Source of the DNA: Aurantiacibacter gangjinensis
GTDB lineage: Bacteria; Pseudomonadota; Alphaproteobacteria; Sphingomonadales; Sphingomonadaceae
Assembly: GCF_001886695.1 (NCBI RefSeq)
Contig: NZ_CP018097.1
Location: 868,001 to 932,000, forward strand
DNA length: 64,000 nucleotides
Direction: 5' to 3'
Part shown: piece after piece, positions 47,321-57,828 of the stretch
How positions within the stretch are numbered: the stretch's first letter is position 1
How the letters are laid out: each line of letters begins with the position of its first letter
The notes under the pieces: model-generated
The model's input: only the letters and a program-made list of their open reading frames with translations
Databases searched by the model: none
Told to the model about the DNA's origin: nothing
Position numbers and translations under genes: made by a program

Positions 47321-49684
47321 ATGATTCTCCGCAAGAACCACCTCCAGCTTGCCACAAGCTGCTCTGTCGCCGCCTTGCTGATGGCGAGCGCCGCGTCCGC
47401 GCAGGCGCAGGATGTTACCATCGTGCAGCCGGGGGCCGTGGGCGAGGGCGTCCGCGTCTTGAGCGAGAGCGAGGCCAGCCGGCTGGCTTTCAATGGCTAT
47501 GCGCCCGCCGATGTCGAGTTCATGCAGGGCATGATCGTACACCACCAGCAGGCGGTGGAGATGTCGCAGCTGGTCGCGGACCGTACTAACAACGAAGATG
47601 TGACCTCTGTGTCGGGCCGCATCCTGTCCTCGCAAGCGGACGAAATCACATTTATGCGCGAATGGCTGACCGAGCGCGGCGAGCGTGTGGAGTGGGAAGG
47701 CATGGGCCATACCGCCCACATGGGCATGATGGGCATGGCCACGCCGGCGCAGATGGACGAGCTCGCCACGCTGCGCGGCACGGCATTCGACCGCATGTTC
47801 CTGGAACTGATGGTCCGCCACCACCGCGGCGCAATCGACATGGTGCGCGACCTTCACAGCACACGCGGCACCGCCGCCGATCCGGTCATGTATGAATTTA
47901 CCAGCGAAGTGGTGAACGACCAGACATCCGAGATCGAGCGTATGCGCGGCGTGCTGGCTGGGCTTTCCACCGATCCGCGCGCTTCGCTGGCAGCAGGGGT
48001 GTTCGATGCAGGCGAAGCGATCAGCAACCTTCGGCACGTCGCTTTCCTGCGCAAGCCTGCGGGCTTCTTCGATCCGGAGAACCCTGCCGGCCTGCGTCCC
48101 GAGATCCTCCCCGAAGAGGAAGACGAAGAGGCCGCAAGCGAGGCGGACGAGAGCGCTATCCATGCCAACCATGCTGCGATGACTGCGGCGGCAGAGGCCG
48201 AAGGCGGACAGCGCCACGATCACCAAATGGCGATGGCCGAAGCGGAAGAAGCCGCCGAGGAGGCAACCGACGCTGAAGCCAATCCCGAAGAAGAAGCCGA
48301 AGAGCCGCAGCGCCGCTTTGCCCAGCGCGGCGGCCCGCTGAGCTTTTCGCAGACCGATATCGCCTTCTCCGGCGACTTGATGGTGACCGGCAATTACCAC
48401 GGCTGGAATGCCTATCGCCTGGGCGAGGACGGCATGCCGACGCTGGTCAGCTCGGTCGTCTGCCCGGGCGGACAGGGCGACGTCTCAATCGCCGGTGACC
48501 TGCTGATCATGAGCGTGGAAGACACGCGCGGCCGCGTCGATTGCGGATCGCAGGGCGTGACCGAGCGCGTGAGCGACGAGCGTTTCCGCGGCCTTCGGAT
48601 CTTCGACATTTCCGACATCACCCGCCCCGTGCAGGTGGGCCAGGTGCAGACCTGCCGCGGCAGCCACACGCACTCCATCGTGCAGCAGAACGAGGATGCG
48701 CTGATTGTCTACAATTCGGGCACCGGATCGGTGCGCGAGACGGAAGAGCTCGCCATCTGCTTCGACGACGAAGGCGGTGATGATCGCACATCGCTCTTCC
48801 GAATCGATGTGATCGAGATCCCGCTGGATGATCCTTCGCAGGCGCGCATCACCTCCAGCCCCGCGGTGTTCGCCGATCCGGAAACAGGGCGCCTCGCCGG
48901 CCTGTGGACAGGCGGCGACCATGGTGACGAAACGCAGGAAACCCGCCGCACGGACCAGTGCCACGACATCACCGTGTTCCCGAGCCTCAATCTCGCTGCG
49001 GGCGCATGCTCGGGCAATGGCATCATCTTCGATATCTCGGACCCGTATAATCCGACCCGTCTCGATGCAGTGACCGATCCCGGCTTTGCCTATTGGCACT
49101 CCGCCACCTTCAACAATACCGGCGACATTGTGCTATTCACCGACGAGTGGGGCGGCGGTGGCCGTCCGCGCTGCCAGGCAGCCGACCCGCGCAATTGGGG
49201 GGCGAACGCTTTCTACGCCATCGTCGATGGCCAGCTGGAGTATCGCGGCACATTCAAGCTGCCAGCGCCGCAAGGCGAGACCGAGAACTGCGTCGCGCAT
49301 AACGGCTCGATTATCCCGGTGCCGGGACGCAACATCTTCGTTCAGGCATGGTATCAGGGCGGCTTGTCGGTCATCGACTTTACCGACCCGACCAATCCGT
49401 TCGAGATCGCCTATTTCGACCGAGGTCCGGTCGATGAAGACCAGCTGGTAACCGGCGGTTACTGGTCGACCTATTTCTACAATGGCCGGATCTACGCCAC
49501 CGAGATCGCCCGCGGTCTGGACGTGTTTGCGTTGGAGCCGAGCGAGTATCTGACCGCCGAAGAAATCGCCGCTGCCGAAGCTGCGAGTTTCCAGGACAAT
49601 GTCTTCAATCCGCAGACCCAGTATCCGGTCACCTGGAGCGAGGACGTGATCCGGGCCGTCGAGGACAGCCGCAACGGCGGCTGA
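47321..49684 (+). CDS. DUF305 - LVIVD-repeat fusion protein, exported
   Basis: A 787-residue secreted protein. A signal peptide ending ASAQAQ (about residue 30) precedes two DUF305 halves (FMQGMIVHHQQAVEMSQLV and LMVRHHRGAIDMVRDLH), His-rich helical units found in copper-related proteins such as CopM. A charged Glu/Ala/His/Met linker (about residues 255-335, with HDHQMAMAEAEEA) leads to a beta-propeller-like region with LVIVD-type repeats (GLRIFDISDITRPVQVGQV, GIIFDISDPYNPTRLD, GLSVIDFTDPTNPFEI). The ATG at 47321 places the signal first. It stands beside the copper genes, so metal binding at the envelope is likely, but the propeller's partner is unknown. Confidence 0.82.
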   Translation: MILRKNHLQLATSCSVAALLMASAASAQAQDVTIVQPGAVGEGVRVLSESEASRLAFNGYAPADVEFMQGMIVHHQQAVEMSQLVADRTNNEDVTSVSGRILSSQADEITFMREWLTERGERVEWEGMGHTAHMGMMGMATPAQMDELATLRGTAFDRMFLELMVRHHRGAIDMVRDLHSTRGTAADPVMYEFTSEVVNDQTSEIERMRGVLAGLSTDPRASLAAGVFDAGEAISNLRHVAFLRKPAGFFDPENPAGLRPEILPEEEDEEAASEADESAIHANHAAMTAAAEAEGGQRHDHQMAMAEAEEAAEEATDAEANPEEEAEEPQRRFAQRGGPLSFSQTDIAFSGDLMVTGNYHGWNAYRLGEDGMPTLVSSVVCPGGQGDVSIAGDLLIMSVEDTRGRVDCGSQGVTERVSDERFRGLRIFDISDITRPVQVGQVQTCRGSHTHSIVQQNEDALIVYNSGTGSVRETEELAICFDDEGGDDRTSLFRIDVIEIPLDDPSQARITSSPAVFADPETGRLAGLWTGGDHGDETQETRRTDQCHDITVFPSLNLAAGACSGNGIIFDISDPYNPTRLDAVTDPGFAYWHSATFNNTGDIVLFTDEWGGGGRPRCQAADPRNWGANAFYAIVDGQLEYRGTFKLPAPQGETENCVAHNGSIIPVPGRNIFVQAWYQGGLSVIDFTDPTNPFEIAYFDRGPVDEDQLVTGGYWSTYFYNGRIYATEIARGLDVFALEPSEYLTAEEIAAAEAASFQDNVFNPQTQYPVTWSEDVIRAVEDSRNGG

Positions 49685-49731
49685 TCCGGCAGAACCTCAA
49701 GGCTGATCGAAAGGTCCGCTGCGCCCTTCGC

Positions 49732-50025
49732 CTATCGCGTTGGCGCGGCGGGCCTTTCCGCTTTCGGATAGCGCTTGCGGTACATCCACCACAGCGGCCA
49801 CACCAGGCCGTAGCCGAGGAACAGTCCGCCAATGGCAAAGGCGCCGCCCCTGCGGCCATCATAGCCGAGCGTTTCCGACACGTAGATCATCACTGCGATG
49901 GAAACTGCCATGCAACTGATCACCGTGAGGATGATCAGCGGAACGAACAGCAGCATGTTGTTCTTGGTCTTGCCGGGCGCGGGTTGGGCGGGCGTAGTCT
50001 GGGCGTGCGTGCAATTGTCATTCAT
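49732..50025 (-). CDS. Small two-helix membrane protein below copB
   Basis: 97 residues: a Thr/Gln/Pro-rich N-terminus with one Cys and His (MNDNCTHAQTTPAQP), two membrane helices (about 24-48 and 58-80), and a basic WWMYRKRYPK tail. No family recognised. The ATG at 50025 has GGGAG at 9 bases, and that site lies in the 3' arm of a terminator hairpin. Downstream of copA-copB on the same strand, so it may be a low-level or regulated tail of the copper operon. Confidence 0.68.
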   Translation of the reverse strand: MNDNCTHAQTTPAQPAPGKTKNNMLLFVPLIILTVISCMAVSIAVMIYVSETLGYDGRRGGAFAIGGLFLGYGLVWPLWWMYRKRYPKAERPAAPTR

Positions 50026-50027
50026 CG

Positions 50028-50060
50028 AAAAAGGCTCCCTCAAGCGTTCGATGGGAGCCC
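50028..50060. terminator. Bidirectional terminator below copB that covers a ribosome-binding site
   Basis: On the minus strand GGGCTCCC pairs with GGGAGCC over a 13-base loop, and TTTTT follows. On the plus strand the same stem is followed by TTTT. The GGGAG of the second arm (minus strand) is also the only Shine-Dalgarno-like site of the following 97-residue membrane protein gene. Confidence 0.75.
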
Positions 50061-50112
50061 TTTTAGATTATCGGGGAGAGCCGTGCGCTGCCACGGATGT
50101 GGCACCGCGCCG

Positions 50113-51207
50113 TCAGAACCAGAAGCGCAGACCTGCCAGCACAGCGACGCCGCCTGTATCATCGCCACTGGCGCGCAAAATGTCCGCAGTGCGGCCTGTC
50201 GCGCCTTCCCACTCGATCCCGATATACGGCGCGAATTCGGGCACGAATCCATAACGTAGGCGTGCCCCGACGCTCAGTTCGTATAGACCCGTGCCAATCG
50301 CCCGCTCGGGAATGTCCTGCGCGGACAATTCCGCCTCGACGCGCGGTTGCAGGATGAGGCTCTGGGTGAATTTTATGTCATGCTCGGCTTCTATCCGGGC
50401 AGTGACATCGCCGGTATCGGCGACGAACAGTGCTGCATCGAAATGCACCATGTAGGGCGCAAGGCCAGCCACGCCGATGACCGCATGTGCGCGCGTATCG
50501 GGCTCCGCATCGACGCGCGCGCCCACTTGCAGATCTACAAACGGGCCTATCGCGCGGCCATACAGCAGCTGCATTTCGGCTTCTTCGACTCCGCCACCGA
50601 ATTCGCCCTCGCCTTCGGACTTGAATACGATCTTGTCGGTGGATGTGCCGTACCAGCCGGTAACGTCCCAGACATACTCCTCCTCGCCATCGGCGAAGCG
50701 CGTTTCGAGGCGCTCGAACAGCAGCGTGCCGGTTGCCATATTGCCGTGCGTTGCATGGTTGTAGGCGCGCGCCTGCGCCATGCGGGCAGGATCGAAGAAG
50801 AGGTCTGCCGCGTGCTCCGGCCCCTCGAATGCGCGCGGCGGCGGCGGGCCGGACGGTATCTCTGCAGGCATGGCATGACCCATGGCCGCATGATCCATCT
50901 CGCCATGTTGGGAATGGTCCATCTGGTGATGATCCATCTGGCCGTGATCGGAGGCTTCATGTCCGGCCTCGCCATGGCCCATCGCGGAATGATCCATGGT
51001 CGAATGATCCATCGCGGAATGATCCGCACGGCCGTCATGCGTTTCGTCTGCGCTTTCCGGATCGTCTGCATCCGGCATTTCGTGCCCGGCATGTTCGTCA
51101 CGCTCGGGCTGTTGCTGGCTGTGGTGATCATGTTGCGCATGGTCCTGCGTTGCGGCAGGCACGGCGATCAGCATGGCAGCGGAAGCGAGCAAAAACATGC
51201 GCATCAT
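50113..51207 (-). CDS. copB: Copper resistance protein B (outer-membrane)
   Basis: A 364-residue CopB-family protein. The signal peptide ends about residue 20. A His/Met/Asp-rich region (about 22-118, with repeated DHSxMDH units such as DHSAMDHSTMDHSAMGHG) is followed by the CopB beta-barrel domain: DLFFDPARMAQARAYNHATHG, YVWDVTGWYGTSTDKIVFKSEGE (read in parts), and the terminal LAGLRFWF with a C-terminal Phe. It likely sits in the outer membrane and sequesters or exports copper. Its start overlaps the copA stop in ATGATGA, so the two are translationally coupled. Confidence 0.95.
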   Translation of the reverse strand: MMRMFLLASAAMLIAVPAATQDHAQHDHHSQQQPERDEHAGHEMPDADDPESADETHDGRADHSAMDHSTMDHSAMGHGEAGHEASDHGQMDHHQMDHSQHGEMDHAAMGHAMPAEIPSGPPPPRAFEGPEHAADLFFDPARMAQARAYNHATHGNMATGTLLFERLETRFADGEEEYVWDVTGWYGTSTDKIVFKSEGEGEFGGGVEEAEMQLLYGRAIGPFVDLQVGARVDAEPDTRAHAVIGVAGLAPYMVHFDAALFVADTGDVTARIEAEHDIKFTQSLILQPRVEAELSAQDIPERAIGTGLYELSVGARLRYGFVPEFAPYIGIEWEGATGRTADILRASGDDTGGVAVLAGLRFWF

Positions 51208-52961
51208 GCGTCACCTTCGGGGAAGGGGCGCACGGTTACCGTCTGCATCATGCCGGCATGCATGTGATACAGCAGGTGGCAGTGAAAAGCCCAGTCGCCC
51301 GGCTCGTTCGCCGTCAGGTCGAAGGTGGCCGTACTGCCGGGCTGGACGACCACGGTATGCTTCAGCGGCTGGCGTGTATCATCGGCGCCGTTCACCAGTT
51401 CGAAGAAATGGCCGTGCAGGTGGATGGGGTGCGCCATCATGGTGTCGTTCACCAATTTTACACGCACTCGCTCGTCGAAACCGAAGCGGATGGGATCGTC
51501 GGTGACGGCATGGAACTGCCGCCCGTCGAACGACCACATGTAGCGCTCCATATTACCGGTCAGGTGGATCTCGATCTGGCGTTCGGGCGTGCGGCGCGGA
51601 TTGGCATTGCGCGCGCGCAGATCGGTGTAGCGCAGCACGCGGTGATCGACGGTGTCGAGACCAAGACCCGGAAAATCCATGCGGTCCACCGGCATCGGCG
51701 CGACCATGTCTACGCCTGGCCCGACTTCGACATCGGGCGGCAGGAGCGAGGTGTCGCGCATGTCGTGGCTCATGGCGCCGTCTTCCGTACCGCCACCCAT
51801 CTCGCCATGCCCCATAGCTGCATGATCCATTGCACCGTGGTCCATGCCGCCCATACCCATATCGGCCATGGTCAAAGTCACCGGCTCACGCAGCGGCGGC
51901 GGCGTAGCGATGTGGCCTTCATGCGATGTGATGGTGGCAACACCCATGCCCGAGCGGTCCATCGCTTCGGCAACGAAGGCGTGGCTCCCATCGCGCGGCG
52001 TAATGATAACGTCATATGTCTCCGCTGTTCCGATCTGGAATTCGTCGACATCGACCGGATCGACGTCCTGTCCGTCCGCGGCGATGACCTGCATCGAAGT
52101 GCCGGGAATGCGGATGTTGAAGAACGTCATCGCCGAGCCGTTGATGATCCGCAGGCGAATGCGCTCGCCCGGCGTGAAGGCGAATTGCAGGTCGTCCGCC
52201 GGGCCGTGCCCGTTGACGAGGAAGGTGTAGGTGTCGCCTGTCACATCGGAAATGTCGCGCGGATTCATCCGCATCCCGCTCCACATCAGCCGCTCGTCCG
52301 GCGTCATGGAGCCGTCGCCAACGGTTTGCATGGTGCGGTTGAAATAGTGCTCCCCTACCATCAGCAGGCGGGCGATCTCGTGCGGATGGCGCGGGGTGAA
52401 CTCGCTGAGCAACAGCACATAGTCGCGATCGTAGCGCGGATCGGGCATGTGATGGGCGTGCTCACCCTCGATCACGATGGGGCCGTAATGGCCCGCCTGT
52501 TCCTGCAGGCCCGAATGGCTGTGCCACCAATAGGTGCCGGTCTGGCGCACGGGAAAGCGGTAGGAGAAGGTTTCGCCCGGACGAATGCCGGGAAAGCTGA
52601 CGCCAGGAACGCCGTCGAACTGGAAAGGCAGTAGCAGGCCATGCCAGTGGATCGAGCTGTCCCCTTCCAGATTGTTGGTGACATTGAGCACCACGTCCTG
52701 CCCCTCGCGCAGGCGAATGAGCGGACCGGGCACGCTGCCATTTACGGCGATGGCATGGCCGCTGCGCCCACCCGTGCTGAAATGGTGATTGCCGATGGAA
52801 AGGTCGATCTCCTCACCCGACAACTCGCCAAAGCCCTGCCGCGCGTGTGTCAGCGATTGCCCGCGCGCCCATGACGGAACGGGCAATGCGCTCGCGGCCA
52901 CGAGACCGGCACCGCCCGCCAGGAAATGGCGGCGCGGCATAGACAGGTTGCTTTTCGGCAT
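51204..52961 (-). CDS. copA: Copper resistance multicopper oxidase
   Basis: A 585-residue periplasmic multicopper oxidase that oxidises Cu(I) and binds copper. The twin-arginine signal MPRRHFLAGGAG (residues 8-19) implies folded export through Tat. The copper ligand blocks are all present: IHWHGLLLP, TYWWHSHSG, HPIHLHGHFFE and HCHLLYHMHAGM (T1/T2/T3 sites). A Met/His-rich insert (GMGGMDHGAMDHAAMGHGEM) near residue 375 is typical of CopA. The start at 52961 gives a longer n-region; the codon at 52940 is an alternative. It is transcribed away from the CsoR operator. Confidence 0.97.
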   Translation of the reverse strand: MPKSNLSMPRRHFLAGGAGLVAASALPVPSWARGQSLTHARQGFGELSGEEIDLSIGNHHFSTGGRSGHAIAVNGSVPGPLIRLREGQDVVLNVTNNLEGDSSIHWHGLLLPFQFDGVPGVSFPGIRPGETFSYRFPVRQTGTYWWHSHSGLQEQAGHYGPIVIEGEHAHHMPDPRYDRDYVLLLSEFTPRHPHEIARLLMVGEHYFNRTMQTVGDGSMTPDERLMWSGMRMNPRDISDVTGDTYTFLVNGHGPADDLQFAFTPGERIRLRIINGSAMTFFNIRIPGTSMQVIAADGQDVDPVDVDEFQIGTAETYDVIITPRDGSHAFVAEAMDRSGMGVATITSHEGHIATPPPLREPVTLTMADMGMGGMDHGAMDHAAMGHGEMGGGTEDGAMSHDMRDTSLLPPDVEVGPGVDMVAPMPVDRMDFPGLGLDTVDHRVLRYTDLRARNANPRRTPERQIEIHLTGNMERYMWSFDGRQFHAVTDDPIRFGFDERVRVKLVNDTMMAHPIHLHGHFFELVNGADDTRQPLKHTVVVQPGSTATFDLTANEPGDWAFHCHLLYHMHAGMMQTVTVRPFPEGDA

Positions 52962-52994
52962 GGCTTGTCAATCACTCCTGGGCGGCCTACCTAG

Positions 52995-53011
52995 ATACCC
53001 CCTGGGGGTAT
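52995..53011. promoter_or_regulatory. CsoR-type operator
   Basis: ATACCCCC-T-GGGGGTAT is a perfect palindrome around one central base. It is the classic operator form bound by CsoR/RcnR repressors and lies 18 bases before the csoR start, between csoR and divergent copA. Copper would release the repressor and open both directions. Confidence 0.9.
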
Positions 53012-53029
53012 TGCAAGCAGGACTGCACG

Positions 53030-53308
53030 ATGGACCAGACGACGCCGAATGGCGATACGATCAAAAGGCTGAACCGCATTGCCGGGCAGGTGCAGGGCGT
53101 CGCCCGCATGATCGAGAGCGACCGTTATTGCATCGACGTGCTTACCCAGTTGCAAGCGATCAAATCCGCGCTCGCCAAAGTGGAAAGTGCAGTGCTGAAG
53201 AACCACGCCAATTCGTGCGTGTCGCAAGCCATCGCGTCAGGCGACGAGGCCGAGCAGCGCGAGAAGTTCGGCGAACTAATCGATCTGCTCGAGAGGTCGC
53301 GGCGATGA
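53030..53308 (+). CDS. csoR: Copper-sensing repressor of the CsoR family
   Basis: A 92-residue all-helical repressor. The Cu(I) ligands can be placed by spacing: Cys34 (RYCIDVL), His59 and Cys63 (LKNHANSC), matching the Cys-x24-His-x3-Cys spacing of the Mycobacterium CsoR copper site. The N-terminal part (GDTIKRLNRIAGQVQGVARMIE) is the conserved DNA-binding helix. The perfect palindromic operator just upstream suggests autoregulation and control of the divergent copA-copB. The stop overlaps the next gene in ATGA, so the redox fusion is co-translated. Confidence 0.94.
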   Translation: MDQTTPNGDTIKRLNRIAGQVQGVARMIESDRYCIDVLTQLQAIKSALAKVESAVLKNHANSCVSQAIASGDEAEQREKFGELIDLLERSRR

Positions 53309-54051
53309 GCAAAAAGACCGCCACTCTCTATCGCATGGTGATGGACAAACATGTCTGCCCCTATGGTGTGAAATCCAAATGGCTGCTGGAAAGCAAGGGC
53401 TATACGGTGGAGGATTGCCACCTCACCACGCGCGAGCAGACCGACGCTTTCAAGCAGAAGCACGGCGTAAACACCACGCCGCAGAGCTGGATCGGGGATG
53501 AGCGGATCGGTGGCTACACCGATCTACGCGCGCATTTCGGCAATCCGGTGGACAGTGGCGGCACGACCTACTGGCCGGTGGCCATCCTGTTCGCGATGAC
53601 GGCGCTGATGGCGCTGGGCGCTGCATGGGTGGCGACGGGCGAACCGGTCAGCATCCTAAGCGCCGAATGGTTCGTCAGCTTCTCCATGTGTGTTCTCGCC
53701 TATCTCAAGCTCCGCGATATCGAGAGCTTCTCGACCATGTTCCTCAATTACGACCTGCTGGCGAAGCGATGGGTGCCCTATGGCTATGTATACCCATGGG
53801 CCGAAGGGCTGGCAGGGGTGCTGATGACGGCGCACATCCTGCCGTGGCTGTCGATTCCGGTGGCGCTCACCATCGGCACGATCGGCGCGGCAAGCGTCTT
53901 CAAGGCGGTCTATCTCGACAAGCGCGAGCTCAAATGCGCCTGCGTGGGCGGCGACAGCAATGTGCCGCTGGGCTTCGTCTCGCTGACGGAAAACCTGTTC
54001 ATGATCGGCATGGCCGTCTGGATGCTGGCCAAGCCGACCTTGCTGGTCTGA
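53305..54051 (+). CDS. Glutaredoxin-like domain fused to MauE/DoxX-type membrane domain
   Basis: 248 residues. The N-terminal ~85 are glutaredoxin-like: YRMVMDKHVCPYGVKSKWLL, with Cys18 in CPYG lacking a second cysteine, and NTTPQSWIGDERIGGYTDL (cis-Pro and GG motifs). The rest has four membrane helices of the MauE/DoxX type with a conserved Cys pair CACVGG near the end. It is a probable membrane redox protein for thiol or copper-linked chemistry. Its ATG overlaps the csoR stop (ATGA), so it belongs to the copper response. The monothiol active site suggests a carrier or glutathione-dependent role, which is inference. Confidence 0.85.
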   Translation: MSKKTATLYRMVMDKHVCPYGVKSKWLLESKGYTVEDCHLTTREQTDAFKQKHGVNTTPQSWIGDERIGGYTDLRAHFGNPVDSGGTTYWPVAILFAMTALMALGAAWVATGEPVSILSAEWFVSFSMCVLAYLKLRDIESFSTMFLNYDLLAKRWVPYGYVYPWAEGLAGVLMTAHILPWLSIPVALTIGTIGAASVFKAVYLDKRELKCACVGGDSNVPLGFVSLTENLFMIGMAVWMLAKPTLLV

Positions 54052-54057
54052 CGCGCC

Positions 54058-55527
54058 CTACTGGCCCTGGCCGAGCGAATAGCCGGGCTGGCCGTCGAAT
54101 TCGTAGAGATGCTCGGTCTTGATGATGTCAGCATCGGCATCGGTCAGCGCGCCCAGCAAATCCACGATATCGCGGTTCGTCGGCGCGCCGCCTTCGAACT
54201 GGAAGCGGCAACGCCAGTGATCGGTACAGAAGGTCGCCGGATTGTGCGACGGCCACACCATGATGCCGCGATTGGTGAGCATCTTCAGCTCTGCGCCGTC
54301 GGTACTCGCCTGCTGCAGCTGCTCGGCAAGATCCTGCGGCGACTTGCGGCTCATCACAAAGACATCGACACCCACCAGCTTGCGCGAACCGGCATCGCCA
54401 TCCACGCGGTTATGCGGTGCGACTTCGACCGCGCTGCCCGCGGTGTAATCGACAGCTGCGAAATGTTGCGGCTGCTGGCCAAGGCGCGCGATGACCGCGT
54501 CGGCAAAATCCTGCGTGCCCAATTGCTCCTTCGAGGTCTTGTCGCGGTAGATGTCGCCAGTGTGCAGCCCATCCTCGATGGTCTTGAGCCACGCATTGTG
54601 GATCTTGCCGGCGACTTCGCCCTGGCCGAGATGGTTGAGCATCATCACGCCCGCCAGGATCAGGCCGGACGGGTTGGCAATCTTCTGTCCGGCAATGTCG
54701 GGCGCGGAGCCGTGGATCGCCTCGAACATCGAAATGCCCGCGCCGATATTAGCCGATGCGCCAAGGCCGACCGAGCCGGTCAGTTCGGCAGCAATGTCGG
54801 ATACGATATCGCCATAAAGGTTGCTGGTGACGATGACGTCGAAATCCTGCGGCCGTGCGGCGAGGCGGGCCGAGGCAATGTCGATGATCATGTGGTGCTG
54901 CTCGATGTCGGGATATTCCTTCCCGATCTCCTCGAACACATTCTGCATCAGCCCGTCGGTCAGCTTCATGATGTTCGACTTGGTGAAGCAGGTCAGCTTC
55001 TTGCGCCCATTGGCGCGGCAATAGTCGAAGGCGTAGCGGATGATCCGCTCGGTCCCGGGACGGCTGACGAGCTTCAGCGTCTGGTAGACTTCATGCGTCT
55101 GGCGGTGCTCGATCCCTGCATAAAGGTCTTCCTCGTTTTCTCGCACGATCACGATGTCGAGCTCGGGATGCAGGGTGGAAACGGCGGGGTGCAGCGAACG
55201 GCAGGGCCGCACATTGGCAAACAGGCCCAGCGTCTTGCGCAGCGTGACGTTCAGCGACTTGTAGCCTGAGCCGAGCGGCGTGGTGATAGGCCCTTTGAAC
55301 AGCGCATCGGCCTCTGCCAGCGTGTCCCACGTATCGGGGCCGATGCCAGAGGAGTGACCGCTTTTGTAAAGCGCTTCGCCCAGCGCGATTTCGCGGGTGT
55401 CGAAACGGGCCCCTGCGGCTTCCATGACGCGCATGGCAGCAGCGGTAATTTCGAGGCCGATCCCGTCACCTGCGGCGACGGCTACGATGGGCAGGCGGGT
55501 GGTATCACTGGAAACTGTTTCGGTCAT
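54058..55527 (-). CDS. icd: NADP-dependent isocitrate dehydrogenase, long form
   Basis: A 489-residue isocitrate/isopropylmalate dehydrogenase family member. The N-terminal domain has AAGDGIGLEIT and the substrate region KSLNVTLRKTLGLFANVRPC, with VRENEEDLYAGIEH as the arginine/glutamate block. FDVIVTSNLYGDIVSDIAAEL carries the metal-binding Asp residues. A C-terminal extension of about 140 residues is present, as in the Thermus- and Rickettsia-type enzymes. The reaction is isocitrate to 2-oxoglutarate in the TCA cycle. NADP use is inferred from the subfamily. It is 130 bases from the end of groEL on the same strand, beyond the groEL terminator. Confidence 0.93.
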   Translation of the reverse strand: MTETVSSDTTRLPIVAVAAGDGIGLEITAAAMRVMEAAGARFDTREIALGEALYKSGHSSGIGPDTWDTLAEADALFKGPITTPLGSGYKSLNVTLRKTLGLFANVRPCRSLHPAVSTLHPELDIVIVRENEEDLYAGIEHRQTHEVYQTLKLVSRPGTERIIRYAFDYCRANGRKKLTCFTKSNIMKLTDGLMQNVFEEIGKEYPDIEQHHMIIDIASARLAARPQDFDVIVTSNLYGDIVSDIAAELTGSVGLGASANIGAGISMFEAIHGSAPDIAGQKIANPSGLILAGVMMLNHLGQGEVAGKIHNAWLKTIEDGLHTGDIYRDKTSKEQLGTQDFADAVIARLGQQPQHFAAVDYTAGSAVEVAPHNRVDGDAGSRKLVGVDVFVMSRKSPQDLAEQLQQASTDGAELKMLTNRGIMVWPSHNPATFCTDHWRCRFQFEGGAPTNRDIVDLLGALTDADADIIKTEHLYEFDGQPGYSLGQGQ

Positions 55528-55600
55528 GGGATGCGCATACAGAGGCGGCGCGGTAACGCCAATCCTTTCCTTTGGTGGGGCGAGCGAGTCCGCTCGCAGA

Positions 55601-55637
55601 CAAAGAAAAGGCCCGGCAGGATCGCTCCTGCCGGGCC
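55601..55637 (-). terminator. Intrinsic terminator of the groES-groEL operon
   Basis: A perfect 12-base stem (GGCCCGGCAGGA with TCCTGCCGGGCC) and a four-base loop, followed by TTTTCTTTG on the minus strand, 28 bases after the groEL stop. Confidence 0.95.
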
Positions 55638-55665
55638 AATTTCTGTTGGTAGAACGGAGAGCGCT

Positions 55666-57342
<1,677 letters not shown>

Positions 57343-57377
57343 TCAGATGTGGTAAGCGTGGAAAGCGTGTTGGCCGA

Positions 57378-57665
57378 TCAGGCCAGCACGCCCATGATGT
57401 CGCTTTCCTTCATGATGATCAGGTCTTCACCGTCGACCTTGACCTCGGTGCCGGACCATTTGCCGAACAGCACGCGGTCGCCGGCCTTCACGTCGAGCGG
57501 AGTAACGGTGCCATCCTCAGCGCGGGCGCCATTGCCGACGGAGACGACTTCGCCTTCGCTCGGCTTTTCCTTGGCGCTATCGGGGATGATGATGCCGCCA
57601 GCCGTCTTTTCCTCGGCTTCGATGCGGCGGACCAGTACGCGGTCGTGCAGTGGACGCAGTGCCAT
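57378..57665 (-). CDS. groES: Co-chaperonin GroES (10 kDa)
   Basis: 95 residues with the GroES signature [20 protein letters not shown] and the mobile-loop region, then [21 protein letters not shown] near the end. It caps the GroEL chamber. The ATG at 57665 has AGAGG 9 bases upstream; the longer in-frame start would lie inside the CIRCE operator and is not credible. First gene of the groES-groEL operon. Confidence 0.97.
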   Translation of the reverse strand: MALRPLHDRVLVRRIEAEEKTAGGIIIPDSAKEKPSEGEVVSVGNGARAEDGTVTPLDVKAGDRVLFGKWSGTEVKVDGEDLIIMKESDIMGVLA

Positions 57666-57702
57666 ATGTATGACCTCTTCCATTGTGGTTGTTGAACGTG
57701 AT

Positions 57703-57727
57703 TGGCACTCTCCGTGCGAGAGTGCCA
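57703..57727 (-). promoter_or_regulatory. CIRCE operator (HrcA binding site)
   Basis: TGGCACTC-N9-GAGTGCCA, a perfect inverted repeat with the canonical nine-base spacer, 38 bases upstream of groES. HrcA binding here would repress the operon until heat shock. Confidence 0.93.
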
Positions 57728-57828
57728 GTGGCGCGCAGATGGGTGCGCGTTCATGCAGAGTCAATGGGATTTTGCAGGAAAAGTTCGCGCGTGTTCGCCG
57801 ACGCGGTCTCGGGGTCCGTCGAAGCGTT

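Noticed and set aside
50733..52634. Long open frame opposite copA and copB
   Set aside because: Antisense shadow caused by repetitive His/Met codons. The minus-strand genes have clear copper-ligand motifs.
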